A DNA stretch of 64,000 bases from Turritopsis dohrnii (GCA_027922465.2 BQMF02000067.1:955001-1019000), one strand, 5' to 3'. Shown: positions 1 to 10,508, counted from the first letter of the stretch. Made by a program: numbers and translations. The notes: generated from the sequence alone by a model not told the origin.

Positions 1-393
1 TACCATGGATCTGATGTTTGTGATCTTTAGCGCTTCTGCTGCCATATCCATCAAATACCACAGTGCACCTCCCAAATGCCTTCACCAAGTAATCTTCATA
101 CTGTGTAATTACATCTTCAAAGCTTTGATCTGGTAGCCACTTAACTTTATGAAGAAAAGCTCCCCCATCTATCACATGATTTGTATTGAAAGTTCAGCCA
201 CCATCTTTTGATATGCACTTATGTTCATGGAAGGCAGCAGATTCAAGTACCCACAGGTAGTAACCAACCCTGCAGGGTCACTTTCCATTTTCTCCAAACG
301 TTTACACTGTTCATTAATTAATATCAAAGGGATTACAACTAAGTCCACTCTTTGACACTTTCTTGCTTGTAAATTTCGTTTCCTCCCATTCAC
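1..393 (-). pseudogene. Decayed hypothetical protein fragment
   Basis: The minus strand codes across this stretch in two frames. Positions 178 down to 1 read a continuous peptide containing HVIDGGAFLHKVKW and VVFDGYG, and the gene runs off the window edge. Positions 393-172 read an adjoining stretch in another frame, so a one-base shift near 175 splits the gene. The pattern 'VIDGGxxLHxV ... VVFDGY' resembles a multi-copy protein family I associate with transposon-rich invertebrate genomes; that link is from memory and unproven. I assign no function. The sequence shows only coding character and a frameshift. Confidence 0.45.
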
Positions 394-1296
394 ACTTCCA
401 GCAAGAAAACTTTAACGGCAAAGCCAGACCTTGCTTTTCGTTGATTATTTGCTCAACTTACAGTTTTTCCAGGCATGTTGGACACTTACCAACTAACACT
501 ATTATTTCTTGCTATACATCACAGTCCAACAACATGTAAAATAAAGAAGAAGTCTCCTAAATATCATCAGCATCACATGCCGCTACACCATCAGCCTTAA
601 TTGGGAGGCTACTACTTTCACTTTGATTTGCAGTTGTTCTGATGGCTACATTATTAGTGGATTCTTCTTCAAAAATATAGCTACCATTTTTGCGATTCAC
701 TATCAGCTTTTTAGCAAAAGTACTCAATACTTCAGGCACTTCATCATTTCTTTCACAGTGCTCAATATGCTCCAATGATACTTCTTCACCATCACCAGAG
801 CTTTCTATGTTTTGTCTCCATTTATTACCTCTAAATCTTCTTTATTTGCTATTTCTTGTTTTGAGTCATTTATCAGAGTTTCCCATATGATCAGGAAAAT
901 AATTAAATATAATACTAATGATTAAAAAGATTTAAGATGATAGATTAACACAAGCTTTTGTGTGTGAATTTCACAGCTATTTTCTGTCACCCAAAGCCAC
1001 ACTTTTGAACTCTGGTGGACCAATTTGTAGAGGGAAAAAGTATGGTTGCTATGGGCATTGGTAATTAATATATAAGGTTTGCGGAGTGGGTTCGTGGAAT
1101 CACCCGTTCGCCAGCGAAAATATGGAATGCGTAAAAGCCGGATATTCATTCAACAAATTCCGACCAGCAAGTTGAATGCATGAATACGCATCTATAACTG
1201 AAAGGGCACTACTTCCTTTTCGCACCACCCCCCTAAATGTATCTTACATATTTTTTACTGTTTTCTCTTCATCATAGATAAAATAATAACCATAAT
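394..1296. other. Interval with no confident gene
   Basis: There are only short open frames here. A 72-residue minus frame at 775-557 is rich in Ser, Glu and Asn and might be another piece of the decayed gene at 1-393, but no motif supports this. A 75-residue minus frame at 1149-922 has no recognisable feature. Confidence 0.3.
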
Positions 1297-1321
1297 CCTA
1301 ACCCTTAACCCTGACCCTAAA
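1297..1321. repeat. Degenerate telomere-like CCCTAA tract
   Basis: About four imperfect units of CCCTAA occur in a row (CCTAA, CCCTTAA, CCCTGA, CCCTAA). This matches the C-strand of the common animal telomere repeat, but it is short and imperfect and lies inside the sequence. Confidence 0.5.
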
Positions 1322-1390
1322 ACATCCTGGACAAAGACCACTCTGCGAAAAGAAAATTGCACCACTGAAAGATGATGATGATAGTCGGTA

Positions 1391-1401
1391 GGGGGGGGGG
1401 G
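1391..1401. repeat. G11 homopolymer
   Basis: An uninterrupted run of 11 G follows a short GATGATGATGATAG stretch. It is a simple repeat that may vary in length. Confidence 0.8.
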
Positions 1402-1560
1402 AGTGGCAGTCCCAATACTTCTTTATAACTTTTGTTTTCGAAAGATGAAAGCGTGCCGCTATTTACATAAGAAATTCCGAAGTTTTGAGAACAATGGACC
1501 CTATTGTTTTTTGAAACAAAGAAAATAGTAGTTTGAAAATAGTAAATCTGGACCCCAGTG

Positions 1561-1703
1561 AAAAGAGCTTGGTACCTAGCTTTGAAGTTGTTAAAAGAGC
1601 TTGGTAACTAGTTTAAAAAGATTGGTAACTAGTTGTCAAGTTTTCAAAAAAGAGATTGGTACCTAGTGTAAACTCATAAAAAGAAATGGTAACGAGTTAG
1701 GTG
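1561..1703. repeat. Degenerate tandem repeat with GGTAACTAG core
   Basis: Five copies of a unit close to AAAGAGCTTGGTAACTAG occur at spacings of about 20 to 40 bp. Successive copies vary at the GGTACC/GGTAAC position and some lose the GC of GAGCTT. No coding frame runs through it. Confidence 0.7.
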
Positions 1704-1758
1704 TTAATAGATTATAAATATTTAATGAGAAAGTAAATAGTAGTTGCAATAAACTTGT

Positions 1759-2214
1759 AATTCCCCAATTACATAAGGCGCACAGCGCCGCATTGTAATT
1801 GAGATTTTATGATATAAAATTGAAATACGATTTAATATTGGATAATCGAGCCCATTCCCGCACATAATGGCACCCCGAGAGAAGCGAGTGCAAAACTTCT
1901 ATGAACATTAGATCGGCCAGGTTCGGAATAAATAACAATAGGATTTCAAATCAACTAGTAGAATGTATTTCCACAAAATAACATAACAGAATGACAAAAT
2001 GATGTCTTCCAATCAAATGTCGTACACATGCAATCAATTTTTACCATAACGGTTTCCTAAAAAACAAATTATATATACAGGAATATATACAGGACTGGGT
2101 GCATCATGAAAGAGCACTGGGCTGGAGGGTGGGACAATATTAAATCGTATTTCAATTTTATATCATAAAATCTCAATTACAATGCGGCGCTGCGCGCCTT
2201 ATGTAATTGGGGAA
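1759..2214. repeat. Long inverted repeat made of DIRS-like terminal sequence
   Basis: Positions 1759-1840 are the near-perfect reverse complement of 2135-2214, about 80 bp with roughly one mismatch, including a GC-rich GCGCNCAGCGCCGCATTG core. Beyond the left arm, 1840-1890 continues into sequence matching the inner part of the DIRS inverted terminal repeat at 2253-2300 (GGATAATCGAGCCCATTCCC, CACATAATGGCACCCCGAG). The right arm abuts the DIRS left terminus at 2213. It is either the remains of a related DIRS family or an extra complementary region of the neighbour. Confidence 0.7.
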
Positions 2215-2305
2215 TTTTATTTCTATAAAATTTCCATACGATTTAATATTGGATAATCGAGCCCATTCCCTTACATAATGGCACCCCGAGCTACGCTCGA
2301 TCTCT
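2213..2305 (+). repeat. DIRS left inverted terminal repeat
   Basis: About 93 bp starting AATTTTATTTCTATAAAATT and ending near CTACGCTCGATCTCT. It is the reverse complement of 10576-10668 with a few mismatches (GAGCCCA here against GCGCCGA there). The recombinase stop codon at 2308-2310 sits directly beside it. Confidence 0.9.
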
Positions 2306-2307
2306 GT

Positions 2308-3928
2308 TCAAAGCGGCTTTTTTAAAACCTTAGCCTGATAAATTTGAGCCTTATTTTCTATTGGTTTGTGATAATGTTTTTGCCAGGTAGACTCACCCGA
2401 CCAATTGCCTCTGTCAAGAATTTCCTGAACAGATAACCCCATGACCTTAGCCTTTGATGTGGAGGCGGAACGACACGAATGAGCCGTGAATTTACTAGTG
2501 TCTATTTTTGCAAGTTTTAAGACATTTTTTATCCATCTAGCAATTGTTGAAGTAACAACCTCCTTATGAGGCTTTATAGGACTTAAAAGAAGCTGAGTTT
2601 TTCTATCCCCTCTCCATGCCTTGGATAACTCGAGGTAATATGTCAACAGTGAAACCACACACAAGTTTCGATTATCTGGAAACTCATAATATTCAAACGT
2701 TGGCGGACATTCCCCTTTCTTTCGTACTTTGGTAACTTCGGCAATTTTGAAAATGTAAGATGAACCTGTGAACGCCATGTACCGGGTGTCCAAGTACTGT
2801 AGTTCGCATCCCCTAGAAGCTGAACATAAAGCTAAAAGCATGGACAATTTAGATACTAAAGTAATACCTGTGAGATCTGAAAATGGAGGTAAAGAATTTA
2901 AGTAATTCAGAACCTGCTCAACATCCCATATGAACATAAACCTAGGACGTGAAGGTCTTGTTTTGAAAACACCTGAGGTAAGTGCGCAAACCCGAGGATG
3001 TTTTCCAATTGCAAAACCATCAATTGGCTCATGATAGGCTGAAATGGCCGACCTGTGAGTGTTAATGGTACTATACTCCAAACCTTCTTCAAACAAAAAT
3101 GCTAAGAAATTTAGTACGGAACTCAGAGAACACTTAAAGGGATTAATTTGTTGTTGGTTACACCAGCGACTCCATTTCTTCCAGGCCGACTGGTAATTAA
3201 GATTTGTGCCTTTTGCTCTGGAATTTGTGATAAGCTCTGCAGCCTGTTTTGATATTTTCTCACTAGCCAAGATTTTCCTGAAATTTTCCAGGCCACTAAC
3301 TGAAGAGTTTTGTTCCTCAACAAAGGGTGTGCTTCCCCCATTGCATTTTTGAGAAGATCTAGCCTGTGGGGCAAGAGTAGAGGGTCTGCCATTACCATTT
3401 GTAGAAGCTGCCCATACCATGGTTGTGTAGGCCACAGAGGTGTGATCAAAATCATAACAACTTGATCTTGTCTCACTTTCATTAACACTCTGCCTATCAC
3501 TGAAAACGGTGGAAATGCATATGGGTAGAAATTTTTCCAATCCTGCTGAAGTGCATCCACTGCTAAAGCAAGAGGGTCTGGTTTCCATGACATGTACTGG
3601 GGTATCTGATGAAACAGGTGTGAAGCAAACAGGTCTATATCCGGTTTTCCCCATCTTTGGCAGACTGCGGAGAACATCTGAGGTGCAAGTCCCCATTCGC
3701 TGGAGTCCTGAAAATTTCTCGACTGCCAGTCCGCTCTCACATTTAATTCCCCCGGAAGGTGTTCTGCTGTTGCTGTGATGTTCTGAGATAGAAGGTGTGA
3801 TCATAGATCTTTTGCTAACTGTATCATTACTGCACATTTGGTTCCCCCCATTTTCACTAGATACGAAAGGGCGGTCATGTTGTCTGTCCGAAAGTGTATA
3901 TGTTGCAATTTCCACATTTTTGTGTAAG
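2308..3928 (-). CDS. DIRS tyrosine recombinase
   Basis: This is the integration enzyme of the DIRS element. It would insert the extrachromosomal DNA copy by strand exchange through a tyrosine. The C-terminal half shows the family signature: a first arginine in CSASRGCEL, the HxxR box in HSCRSAST, a GNWSGESTW stretch and the nucleophile region KHYHKP. Upstream lies the SAM-like N-terminal arm region (NYQSAWKKWSRWC). The frame stays open to 3945, but the last bases belong to the inserted Harbinger element, so the true start is lost or lies within the overlap with the polymerase gene. It ends right at the left inverted repeat. The catalytic residues I can see look intact. Confidence 0.88.
3123..3928 (-). 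pseudogene. DIRS RNase H and downstream polymerase domain (3' part)
   Basis: This is the continuation of the reverse transcriptase gene beyond the Harbinger insertion, in the same frame as 4679-5645. The minus strand encodes an RNase H-like stretch with a TDN motif (HFRTDNMTAL), then LPGELNVRADWQSR, then the IDLFASHLFHQ and SWKPDPLALAVDA motifs typical of DIRS and related polymerases. A TGA at 3801-3803 interrupts it where a Trp codon is expected (TGG to TGA). It overlaps the recombinase gene in another frame, as is usual in DIRS elements. Confidence 0.85.
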
Positions 3929-3931
3929 TTA

Positions 3932-4678
3932 AGGCGGGTTTCCACTTAAGCGAAATCGGTCGCGCGGGCCGCGCTGCCCGCGCGACCGCTTTCGCTTAAG
4001 TGGAAATTGATAGAAGTTTAAGAAGTGGCGCACTTTTTCACAACTGCTAATTATAAATATGAATATGTCGAGAAGGAATTTGCTGATTGCTTTGCTGTTA
4101 ATTAGACGATCAAAGAAAAACGAAAAAAAGAAGAAAGCTAGAAGATTTTGGGTGAGGCAGCTATACCAAGAGCGTCACAAAAAAGGAGAGTACCATTTAC
4201 TCATAAAAGAGATGAAAATATTCGATAAAGAGTATTTTTTCCAACATTTTCGGATGACTCCAGCTAAATTTGAAGAACTGCTGTCGTTAGTAGAACCAAA
4301 AATAACGAAAAACTCAATAAAAAGGGAACCCATATCTCCAGGAGAACGATTATATTAAGAACTTTTCTTTAATTTTTTTAATTCTTTACTGACGTTTTTC
4401 TAGTTTAAAAAGACATAATAAAATATAAAAAAGATGTAATTAGGCCAGGTGTATGTTTTATTTCCACGTGTGCATAGTTCATTCTGATTGGTTAAAAATG
4501 TAGATTTTCTTGAGCGAGCGATTTCGCACGCTCTAGAAGTTGAGTTGGCTTCAACTACAGAAAGCGACCGCGCGACCAAATGTATTGCATAATAATGCTC
4601 AAGTTTTTTAAAGTGAGCATGCGCAAAGTCGTGCGAATTCGCCCGCGCGGCCAAGTGCGCTTAAGTGGAAACCCGCCT
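3932..4678 (+). mobile_element. PIF/Harbinger transposon, internally deleted, TTA target duplication
   Basis: The ends are inverted repeats starting AGGCGGGTTTCCACTTAAG at 3932 and its complement ending at 4678. A TTA copy sits on each side (3929-3931 and 4679-4681), the target duplication of PIF/Harbinger elements. Subterminal GC-rich palindromes (GGTCGCGCGG and relatives) lie inside both ends. The element interrupts the DIRS RNase H gene. At 747 bp it lacks most of the transposase and the second Myb-like gene, so it could move only with help from another copy. Confidence 0.92.
4059..4358 (+). pseudogene. PIF/Harbinger transposase, N-terminal 99 residues
   Basis: The frame starts at ATG 4059. 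After a Lys/Arg-rich segment it shows the block seen at the start of Harbinger/HARBI1-type nucleases: RRFWVRQLYQERHKKGEYH, then EYFFQHFRMTPAKFEELLSL, then ISPGERL. In complete proteins this region precedes the DDE nuclease domain. Here a stop at 4356 follows GERLY, and the rest of the element lacks the catalytic part. It is a non-functional remnant, although the N-terminal portion reads cleanly. Confidence 0.85.
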
Positions 4679-5645
4679 TTAGAGTTGCCAGATAAATTGC
4701 TTTTAATTCCAAAATATTGATGTGGTATTGCGATTCCTCCCTGGACCACTGACCTCCTATTGAAACTCCTCTGCAGAATGCTCCCCACCTTTGTTTTGAA
4801 GCATCTGATTCCAGTATTACTTGATTCTGGGGTTTTAAAAGAGATCTGCCTTGATTCAGTTCCAAATTGTTTACCCACCATCGCAATTCCTGGAGGGCTT
4901 TTTCCTTTAATGTAACCCGGGCCTTGTAATTTCCCTCTGTTTGTAAAGCCGCATTTAGAGTTTGCTGTAAAAACCGTATTTGTAAATTCGCAGCTACCAC
5001 TGCTAAGGAGGTTGCTGTTAATTTTCCTATTAGACTGCTCAACTCCCAAATGGTTATTGTGGGGTTCTTTAACACTGTTTGACAACGATTCTGTATTTTC
5101 AAAAGCTTTTCCTGTGGGAGAGTGACTGTCATGTCCATGGAGTTGATTATCATACCCAGGAACTCGATTTCCTTTCTCGGTTCCATGACTGACTTGGGAA
5201 TGTTTATCACAAACCCCAGGTGTTGTAATAAGAAAATCAATGTGTCCCTTGCCATTAAGATTTCCTCCATTGCTTGACTCATTAACAACATGTCGTCCAA
5301 ATAAATTATTATTCGGATATTTATCCTTCTGAGTATAGCAATTGGGATTTTTAACAGCTTCGTAAATATTCGAGGAGCTGGTCCCAGACCAAAGCAAAGG
5401 CATAGAAACTCGTACAGATTGCCCTGCCAACGAAACGTTACATATTTTTGAGACCTGGGATGGAGAGGAACACAAAAATACGCATCCTTCAGGTCGATTT
5501 TGCAGAGGAAATCCCCTTCCTGCAACATTTCCTTTATCAAATGCATACCCTCCATCTTGAAATGATGGAAGGGTATGAATGTATTTAGATTTTTCAAATT
5601 TATAACCGGTCGGTTTCCGCCATCTTTCTTTTTCACTAGAAAAAT
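4679..5645 (-). pseudogene. DIRS reverse transcriptase, central part
   Basis: The minus-strand frame contains reverse transcriptase motifs in order: FLVKKKDGGNRPVINLKNLN, CKIDLKDAYFCVPLH (first catalytic Asp), EFLCLCFGLGPAPRIFTKLL, and IIIYLDDMLLM carrying the YLDD catalytic pair. LESDASKQRWGAF follows as the start of an RNase H-like region. It makes cDNA from the element's RNA. The Harbinger cuts its 3' side at 4678 and the LINE cuts its 5' side at 5645. The upstream part resumes at 9107 in the compatible frame. The motifs look undamaged, which suggests that insertion, not point decay, first inactivated this region. Confidence 0.9.
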
Positions 5646-5655
5646 AATCGTCAAT

Positions 5656-6585
5656 ATGGCACCGCGGCGAGCGGACGTGTTCGATATAGCTGCAGTATGT
5701 TTAGTAATGTATCTAAGTTTTTCAGTTTTCAAACCGTGTTTACTTCAAACAGATGGTGTTAGTGTTACAATGGGAGTTAACCAGACTCATGCAGAAACAG
5801 AGGAAACATATTTTATGACTTCATTGGTAGTACATCGAAAAAGATTTTGTTACACCAAACCCACCCGCAAAGGTTTAATATTTTTACTCTTGATTATGTG
5901 TGGTGATATTGAATCCTGTCCTGGACCGCAAAAGTTAATAGAATTGACACAAAGAAAAGGAATTAGTATATTGCATCAAAACATCAGAGGGTTATTCTAT
6001 AAAATTGGAAATTTATTAACTATATTCGAAAGTGGTCAAAAGATTGATATTTTCACTTTGTCAGAAACTCACATAGTTAAAGGTAACGAACAAGATAATG
6101 ACGAATTATATCAAATTCCGGGGTATCATTTTATTCAGAGGTGTAGAGCCAATGGTAAAGGAGGAGGCGTAGCAGTTTTTATTTCTGAAAAACTGAAGTA
6201 CAAGAGACGAGTAGATCTTGAACCTAATGAAATTGAATGTATTTGGATAGAAATTTTTCAATCAGGGGCAAAAAGTTTTCTGGTTTGTTGCATATACAGA
6301 CCCCCTGATTCATCGCTATATAATCTCAAATCATTTAATAAAGTCTTCGAAACTATGCTCAGAAAGGTTAATGAGTTAAATCAAGAGACACTCGTCCTAG
6401 GGGACATGAATATCGATTACCTGAAGAAAGCAGATCACCGAGATTTGAAAAACATAATTGGCATTGCAGGCTTCGAACAAATTATACAAGCTCCCACCAG
6501 GATTACGTCTGAAACGAGTACCCTAATTGACATTATTTTGACTAACAGAAAGTCAACTATATCAGTTAATGATGTAATACCTTAA
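5656..6585 (+). pseudogene. LINE leader and endonuclease domain
   Basis: I place the start at ATG 5656, ten bases into the element (MAPRRADVFD). The N-terminus has hydrophobic stretches and the sequence LIMCGDIESCPGPQ, close to the ribosome-skipping 2A consensus D(V/I)ExNPGP but with Cys where Asn is expected. An exonuclease-endonuclease-phosphatase fold follows: LHQNIRGL, FTLSETHI (metal-binding Glu), GGGVAVFIS, CCIYRPPDS and LVLGDMNIDYL (catalytic Asp and Asn). It would nick target DNA for target-primed reverse transcription. A TAA at 6583-6585 stops the frame just before SDHD, the last endonuclease motif, which lies in the same frame downstream. A single base change explains the break. Confidence 0.9.
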
Positions 6586-8565
6586 TCTTTGAGCGACCAT
6601 GATTGTGTCGGGTGCGTACGAAAACTTAATTACGTGAAGTATGAAGCAAAAACTATCAACATCAGAAACTATTCGAAGTACGATCCTAATTCATTTAGTA
6701 AGGAAATCGGTTTAATAAACTGGGAAAAATTCTATGGAATAAAAAACGTCAATGCAGCATGGATTTACATGAAGGAAACTTTGGTTAGCGTTATAAACAA
6801 GCATGCACCGATGATTAAAAAGCGTGTGAAAGGGAGATTTTGTCCTTGGCTTTCAATAGACGTGAAATCATTGATGAATAAACGGGATAAATTACTTCGC
6901 AAAGCAAGGAAAACTAAGAAGGAAACAGATTGGTCAGCTTACAAGAACTTGAAAAATCGATGTAACAACAAGGTAAAACAGGCTAGATTTCAGTATCATC
7001 AGAATCTTCAAAATCAGAATTACAAAAGTCCGAAAAATTTCTGGAAAGCTATTAAAAAAGTTTTTCCTTGCAACAGTAAATGTAAAATTGGTGCAAGTAA
7101 CGTAGATGATGTGGCCGATAAAAAGACAGTAGCAAATAACTTTTGCAAGTATTTCTCCAAGATTGCATTCACATTGAAGCAAAAGACGCAACCATTGCAA
7201 GATTTTGTATGGCGAAAACCTTCCACACTGAAAACAAGAACAGATAAGCAGTTTAAATTTGAATACGTCAGCAAAATTTATGTTGAAAAAGAACTAAAAT
7301 CTTTGAAGCGTGGGAAGGCTGCAGGGCACAATGACATTCCCCCAGGGATGTTAAAAGATGCTGCCAGTGTAATAGCTAAGCCGTTATGTCATCTCATAAA
7401 TTTATCTTTACAAACTGGTATTGTACCTGCCGAATGGAAAATAGCAAAAGTGACGCCTATACACAAAAGTGGTCCTACTTCGAATTTGGATAATTATCGA
7501 CCAATTTCAATTTTACCAATAATATCAAAAATTTTAGAGCGATCCGTCCATAAGCAACTGACAGAATACTTAGAAAGAAATAAGCTACTCTCTAAAAATC
7601 AACATGGCTATCGAAGAAAGAGATCTACTGAGCAAGCTACAGCATTTTTCACTGACACTATCCGAAAGGAAGCTGACCGCGGTAACTTGGTCGGTGCATT
7701 ATTCGTAGATCTCTCCAAAGCTTTTGATACACTGTCTCACAGCATTTTGTTGAACAAGCTTGAATGTTATGGTATATTCGGCATCGAACACCAATGGTTA
7801 TCAGATTATCTATTCCAGCGTAAACAGATGTGTATATATGAGGGTGTATCATCCGAAGAGCATTATATTACGTGTGGTGTACCTCAAGGGTCCATATTAG
7901 GACCCTTATTGTTTTTAGTTTACTTCAACGATCTGGAGGACTACCTCATCTACTCAAAGGTGATCAAATTTGCAGATGATACAGTACTTTATACTTCAAG
8001 TAAGCAATTCAAAATCATTGAAAACGAATTAAACACTGATCTAGATGTTTTATCAAACTATCTAATGGAAAATGAATTAATCATTAACTTAAAGAAGGAC
8101 AAAACTGAATCCATGGTTTTTGGGACAGCAAAACGATTAAGCCAATATCCTGACAAATTGAATCTTTTTTACCAAGGTTCCAAAATTAACTCAACAACGA
8201 CTTACAAATATCTTGGCACGATTGTTGATAAAAACTTGAATATGGGAGATAACTTTGACTCAATATACAGAAAAACGTCAACCAAGTTACGATTGTTAAG
8301 AGCATTGAAACCATGTTTAACAAAAAACGCTGTTCACAAAATTTACCGTGGAGTAATTCTACCAACGCTATTGTTCAACTGTGCTGCTGATTTGAAGTTC
8401 ACAGAAACACGACTCAATCTACTCAGTTCGATTGATCATAGAGTAGCCGCAATTTTGGGTGAATCGCAGACATGCATTATTGATGAAATACATAAACATG
8501 CAGTCCTTCTTGTGAAGAAGTGCTTAGATTGTGTTGTATGTGAAGATTTTAGAAAATTATTTTGA
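6586..8565 (+). pseudogene. LINE reverse transcriptase
   Basis: It continues in the same frame as the endonuclease after a single stop codon and opens with the endonuclease SDHD motif. Reverse transcriptase blocks follow: RGKAAGHNDIPPGMLK, NYRPISILPIISKILE, GYRRKRSTEQA, ALFVDLSKAFDTLSH (first Asp), CGVPQGSILGPLLFLVYFND and VIKFADDTVLY (catalytic pair), then the thumb region. About 660 residues, normal for this group. The frame closes at 8563-8565 (TGA), while the usual C-terminal tail continues in another frame. The blocks are intact, so the copy was probably active until recently on an evolutionary scale. Confidence 0.92.
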
Positions 8566-8761
8566 ATTTAATATTCATAGTAGAAATACTCGCCAGAATT
8601 CTTCCATGTTATTTATTCCTAAAGTGAAACTCGAGCTCGCCAAATTTGGCTTTTTCTCTATGGGTGTAAAAATTTTCAATTCTTTGCCCATAGAGATACG
8701 GCGAACGGAGTCCTTCTCAGACTTTAGGAATAAAGTCATCTCTCATTTTAATTGCAAATAA
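8531..8761 (+). pseudogene. LINE reverse transcriptase C-terminal tail (frameshifted)
   Basis: This overlapping frame contains SRNTRQNSSMLFIPK, GFFSMGVKIFNSLPIEIR and SFSDFRNKVISHF. That is the conserved end of jockey/CR1-type polymerases (a 'W/FNSLPxxIR ... F+ ... ' pattern). A frameshift close to 8555 separates it from the main frame. The 3' untranslated region then runs to the AAAT tail at 9080-9106 and includes an (AT)n stretch near 8981. Confidence 0.8.
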
Positions 8762-9106
8762 TTTTCATTTTTTTGATAGGTTTTTCTAATATTTACATTT
8801 TTCTTTTTACTATTAATAGTTATACCATTATCATTATTTCTCAAGGCCCAATTGATCTGTGTTGAGCACCTTTTGAGTGGTTTCTGACTTATCTTTCACT
8901 TTTCTTTTGTTTGTTTGTTTCAATCGTTTATAGCGGTATTTTTTCGCTAGTGATGTTTTAAAATTTTAGTGTCTCAATGATATATATATATAAGAATTTT
9001 TAGGTTTTTATTATCAGGACACGCAATAATAGCAGTAATTTATTACTGAAGTGTATATATCCTGATTGTAAATATTCATAATAAATAAATAAATAAATAA
9101 ATAAAT

Positions 9107-9826
9107 GTTGCTGAGGAATTCCCCTACAACTGGAGAGGCCTTCCGGATGGCTCCCTTCCTCAACATTGCCTCGATTTCCTCTTGTACAAGAGATTCCTCC
9201 GACTTCTGCATTTTGGCAGGATGTGGTGGGTTCATTTGTTTTGGTTTCTCCATAAAGGGAATTTGTAGCCCGGTCCCAATGTCTAATATTTCCTGGTCGT
9301 TTGTAAGAACTTCCCAATTTACTCTGAAATATTTCAACCTTCCTGCTATCGGGTAATCCCCTATCTTGCAGTGTTGAAACAGGTTTCTGACCAGTGGATG
9401 CACATGCTGAAGGTTTTGGGGCATTATCAACTCTGGGGAATTTTTGTTTACATTCAAATTTTGAAGTTTTTCTGCCCTGAAGTTTGGGAAATTTTTGTCT
9501 CTCTTTACTGAGAAATTGAAGAGTCGGTTCACCCTCATCAAGGCATTGTTGACCAAGGAATCCTTCCTTCTGACTGGTAAAGTATTTATTCTTACCCCCA
9601 ATCCTTGGGAAATTGTTTCTGTTGTTATATGGTGGTCTTGATTGCCCTCCATTCCTTCCCTGACTGGTTTCGGGGCCCCTTCGAAAGGGCTGCCAGTTGT
9701 AGCCTCCACGATTTCCACTTGATCTGGATTGTTGTTGCTTCCTATTATCCATATTATCGAACACTTCCTTTGATTTCTTCTTAACCTTTGCGAGGTCGAC
9801 AACGTTTTGTTGGAATTTAGCACCAA
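9107..9826 (-). pseudogene. DIRS reverse transcriptase, 5' part
   Basis: This minus-strand frame is the start of the polymerase gene, on the far side of the LINE insertion. It carries the DIRS N-terminal pattern with SNIYLF replacing the original SNIFLV at the break. The recognisable segments are NWEVLTNDQEILDIGTGLQI, PFMEKPKQ, EIEAMLRKGAIRKASPVVGE and FLSN. It overlaps the gag-like gene in another frame for most of its length. The overlap and its position just upstream of the reverse transcriptase match DIRS organisation. Confidence 0.82.
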
Positions 9827-10508
9827 ACAATTTCGATTCTTTTACATCCTCGAAGAGGTTACTTTGCTCCCTCAACGTGGTTTTAGCTTTCTTTTTGTCT
9901 TGGATAGTAGATAAAACATTAAGTCTTCTATGATATGTGACGGAGTTCACCGCCTGTCCTACCATCAGCACCGTCTGTTGAATAGAATTAGACAGTTGTT
10001 CTAAAGAAATGTGATCCTCCGGTCTATTTAAAGTTGCTTCAAGAGCGTACCATGCTCGACACAGAGGTCCATAAATGTTAGTTATTTTTTGCTCAATTTT
10101 TTGTAAACTCTCATCAATTAAAAGTTCTGGTTTTCGATGTTTTTGCTCCATTGAATCATGGAAAAAATCATCCAACTTTCTTGGTTTTAATAAATTCATT
10201 GGTACTGGGTTGTCCTTCAAAACAGACTCTTTCACGTCCTTTTCAGGGACAAACTTCCCCATATACTTATTGCAATAATCCGCCATCTCCAGCAGTAATT
10301 CGTAATCATTAATTTGGTCTTCGCCAAAAACTTCAAAGCGAGGACGTTTAAAGTTCATTACTACTGATTCTTGATTTTCGTCATCGTCACTTTCATCCCG
10401 GGGACGTTTCTCCCCTATAACATGCTCATCGGCACTATAAACTTGTTTATTTGCTGCTTCTAAGGTTTCACTACCTGCAGCAGTTGTATCTTCAGGCGTA
10501 TCAGCCAT
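9107..10508 (-). CDS. DIRS gag-like protein
   Basis: I choose the ATG at 10508-10506 (MADTPEDTTAAG); the frame extends three codons further upstream without an ATG. The N-terminal third is acidic with KRPRDESDDDEN. The middle is helical and includes MADYCNKYMGKFVPE, LDDFFHDSME and a YHRRLNVLSTI stretch shared with the second DIRS copy at 57270-57300. The C-terminal third is rich in Gly, Arg, Asn and Gln (NRGGYNWQPFRRGPE), probably RNA-binding. It should coat the element RNA. The LINE inserts at the 3' end, so the final codons read into LINE tail. Its normal stop is not visible. Confidence 0.82.

Larger units (their letters stand above)
5646..9106 (+). mobile_element. Full-length-looking LINE (jockey/CR1-type) inserted in DIRS
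   Basis: Position 5645 is the last base of DIRS reverse transcriptase sequence, and DIRS coding resumes at 9107. An AAAT duplication (5642-5645 and 9103-9106) is possible but blends with the tail. The element encodes an N-terminal leader, an apurinic-type endonuclease and a reverse transcriptase in one frame. It ends in a tail of AAAT repeats (9080-9106), as in CR1-like elements. The reverse transcriptase has FADD and the C-terminal block of this group. One in-frame stop and one terminal frameshift inactivate it. Confidence 0.9.

Noticed and set aside
2907..3092. Second minus frame inside the recombinase gene
   Set aside because: It lies within the tyrosine recombinase coding region in another frame without motifs.
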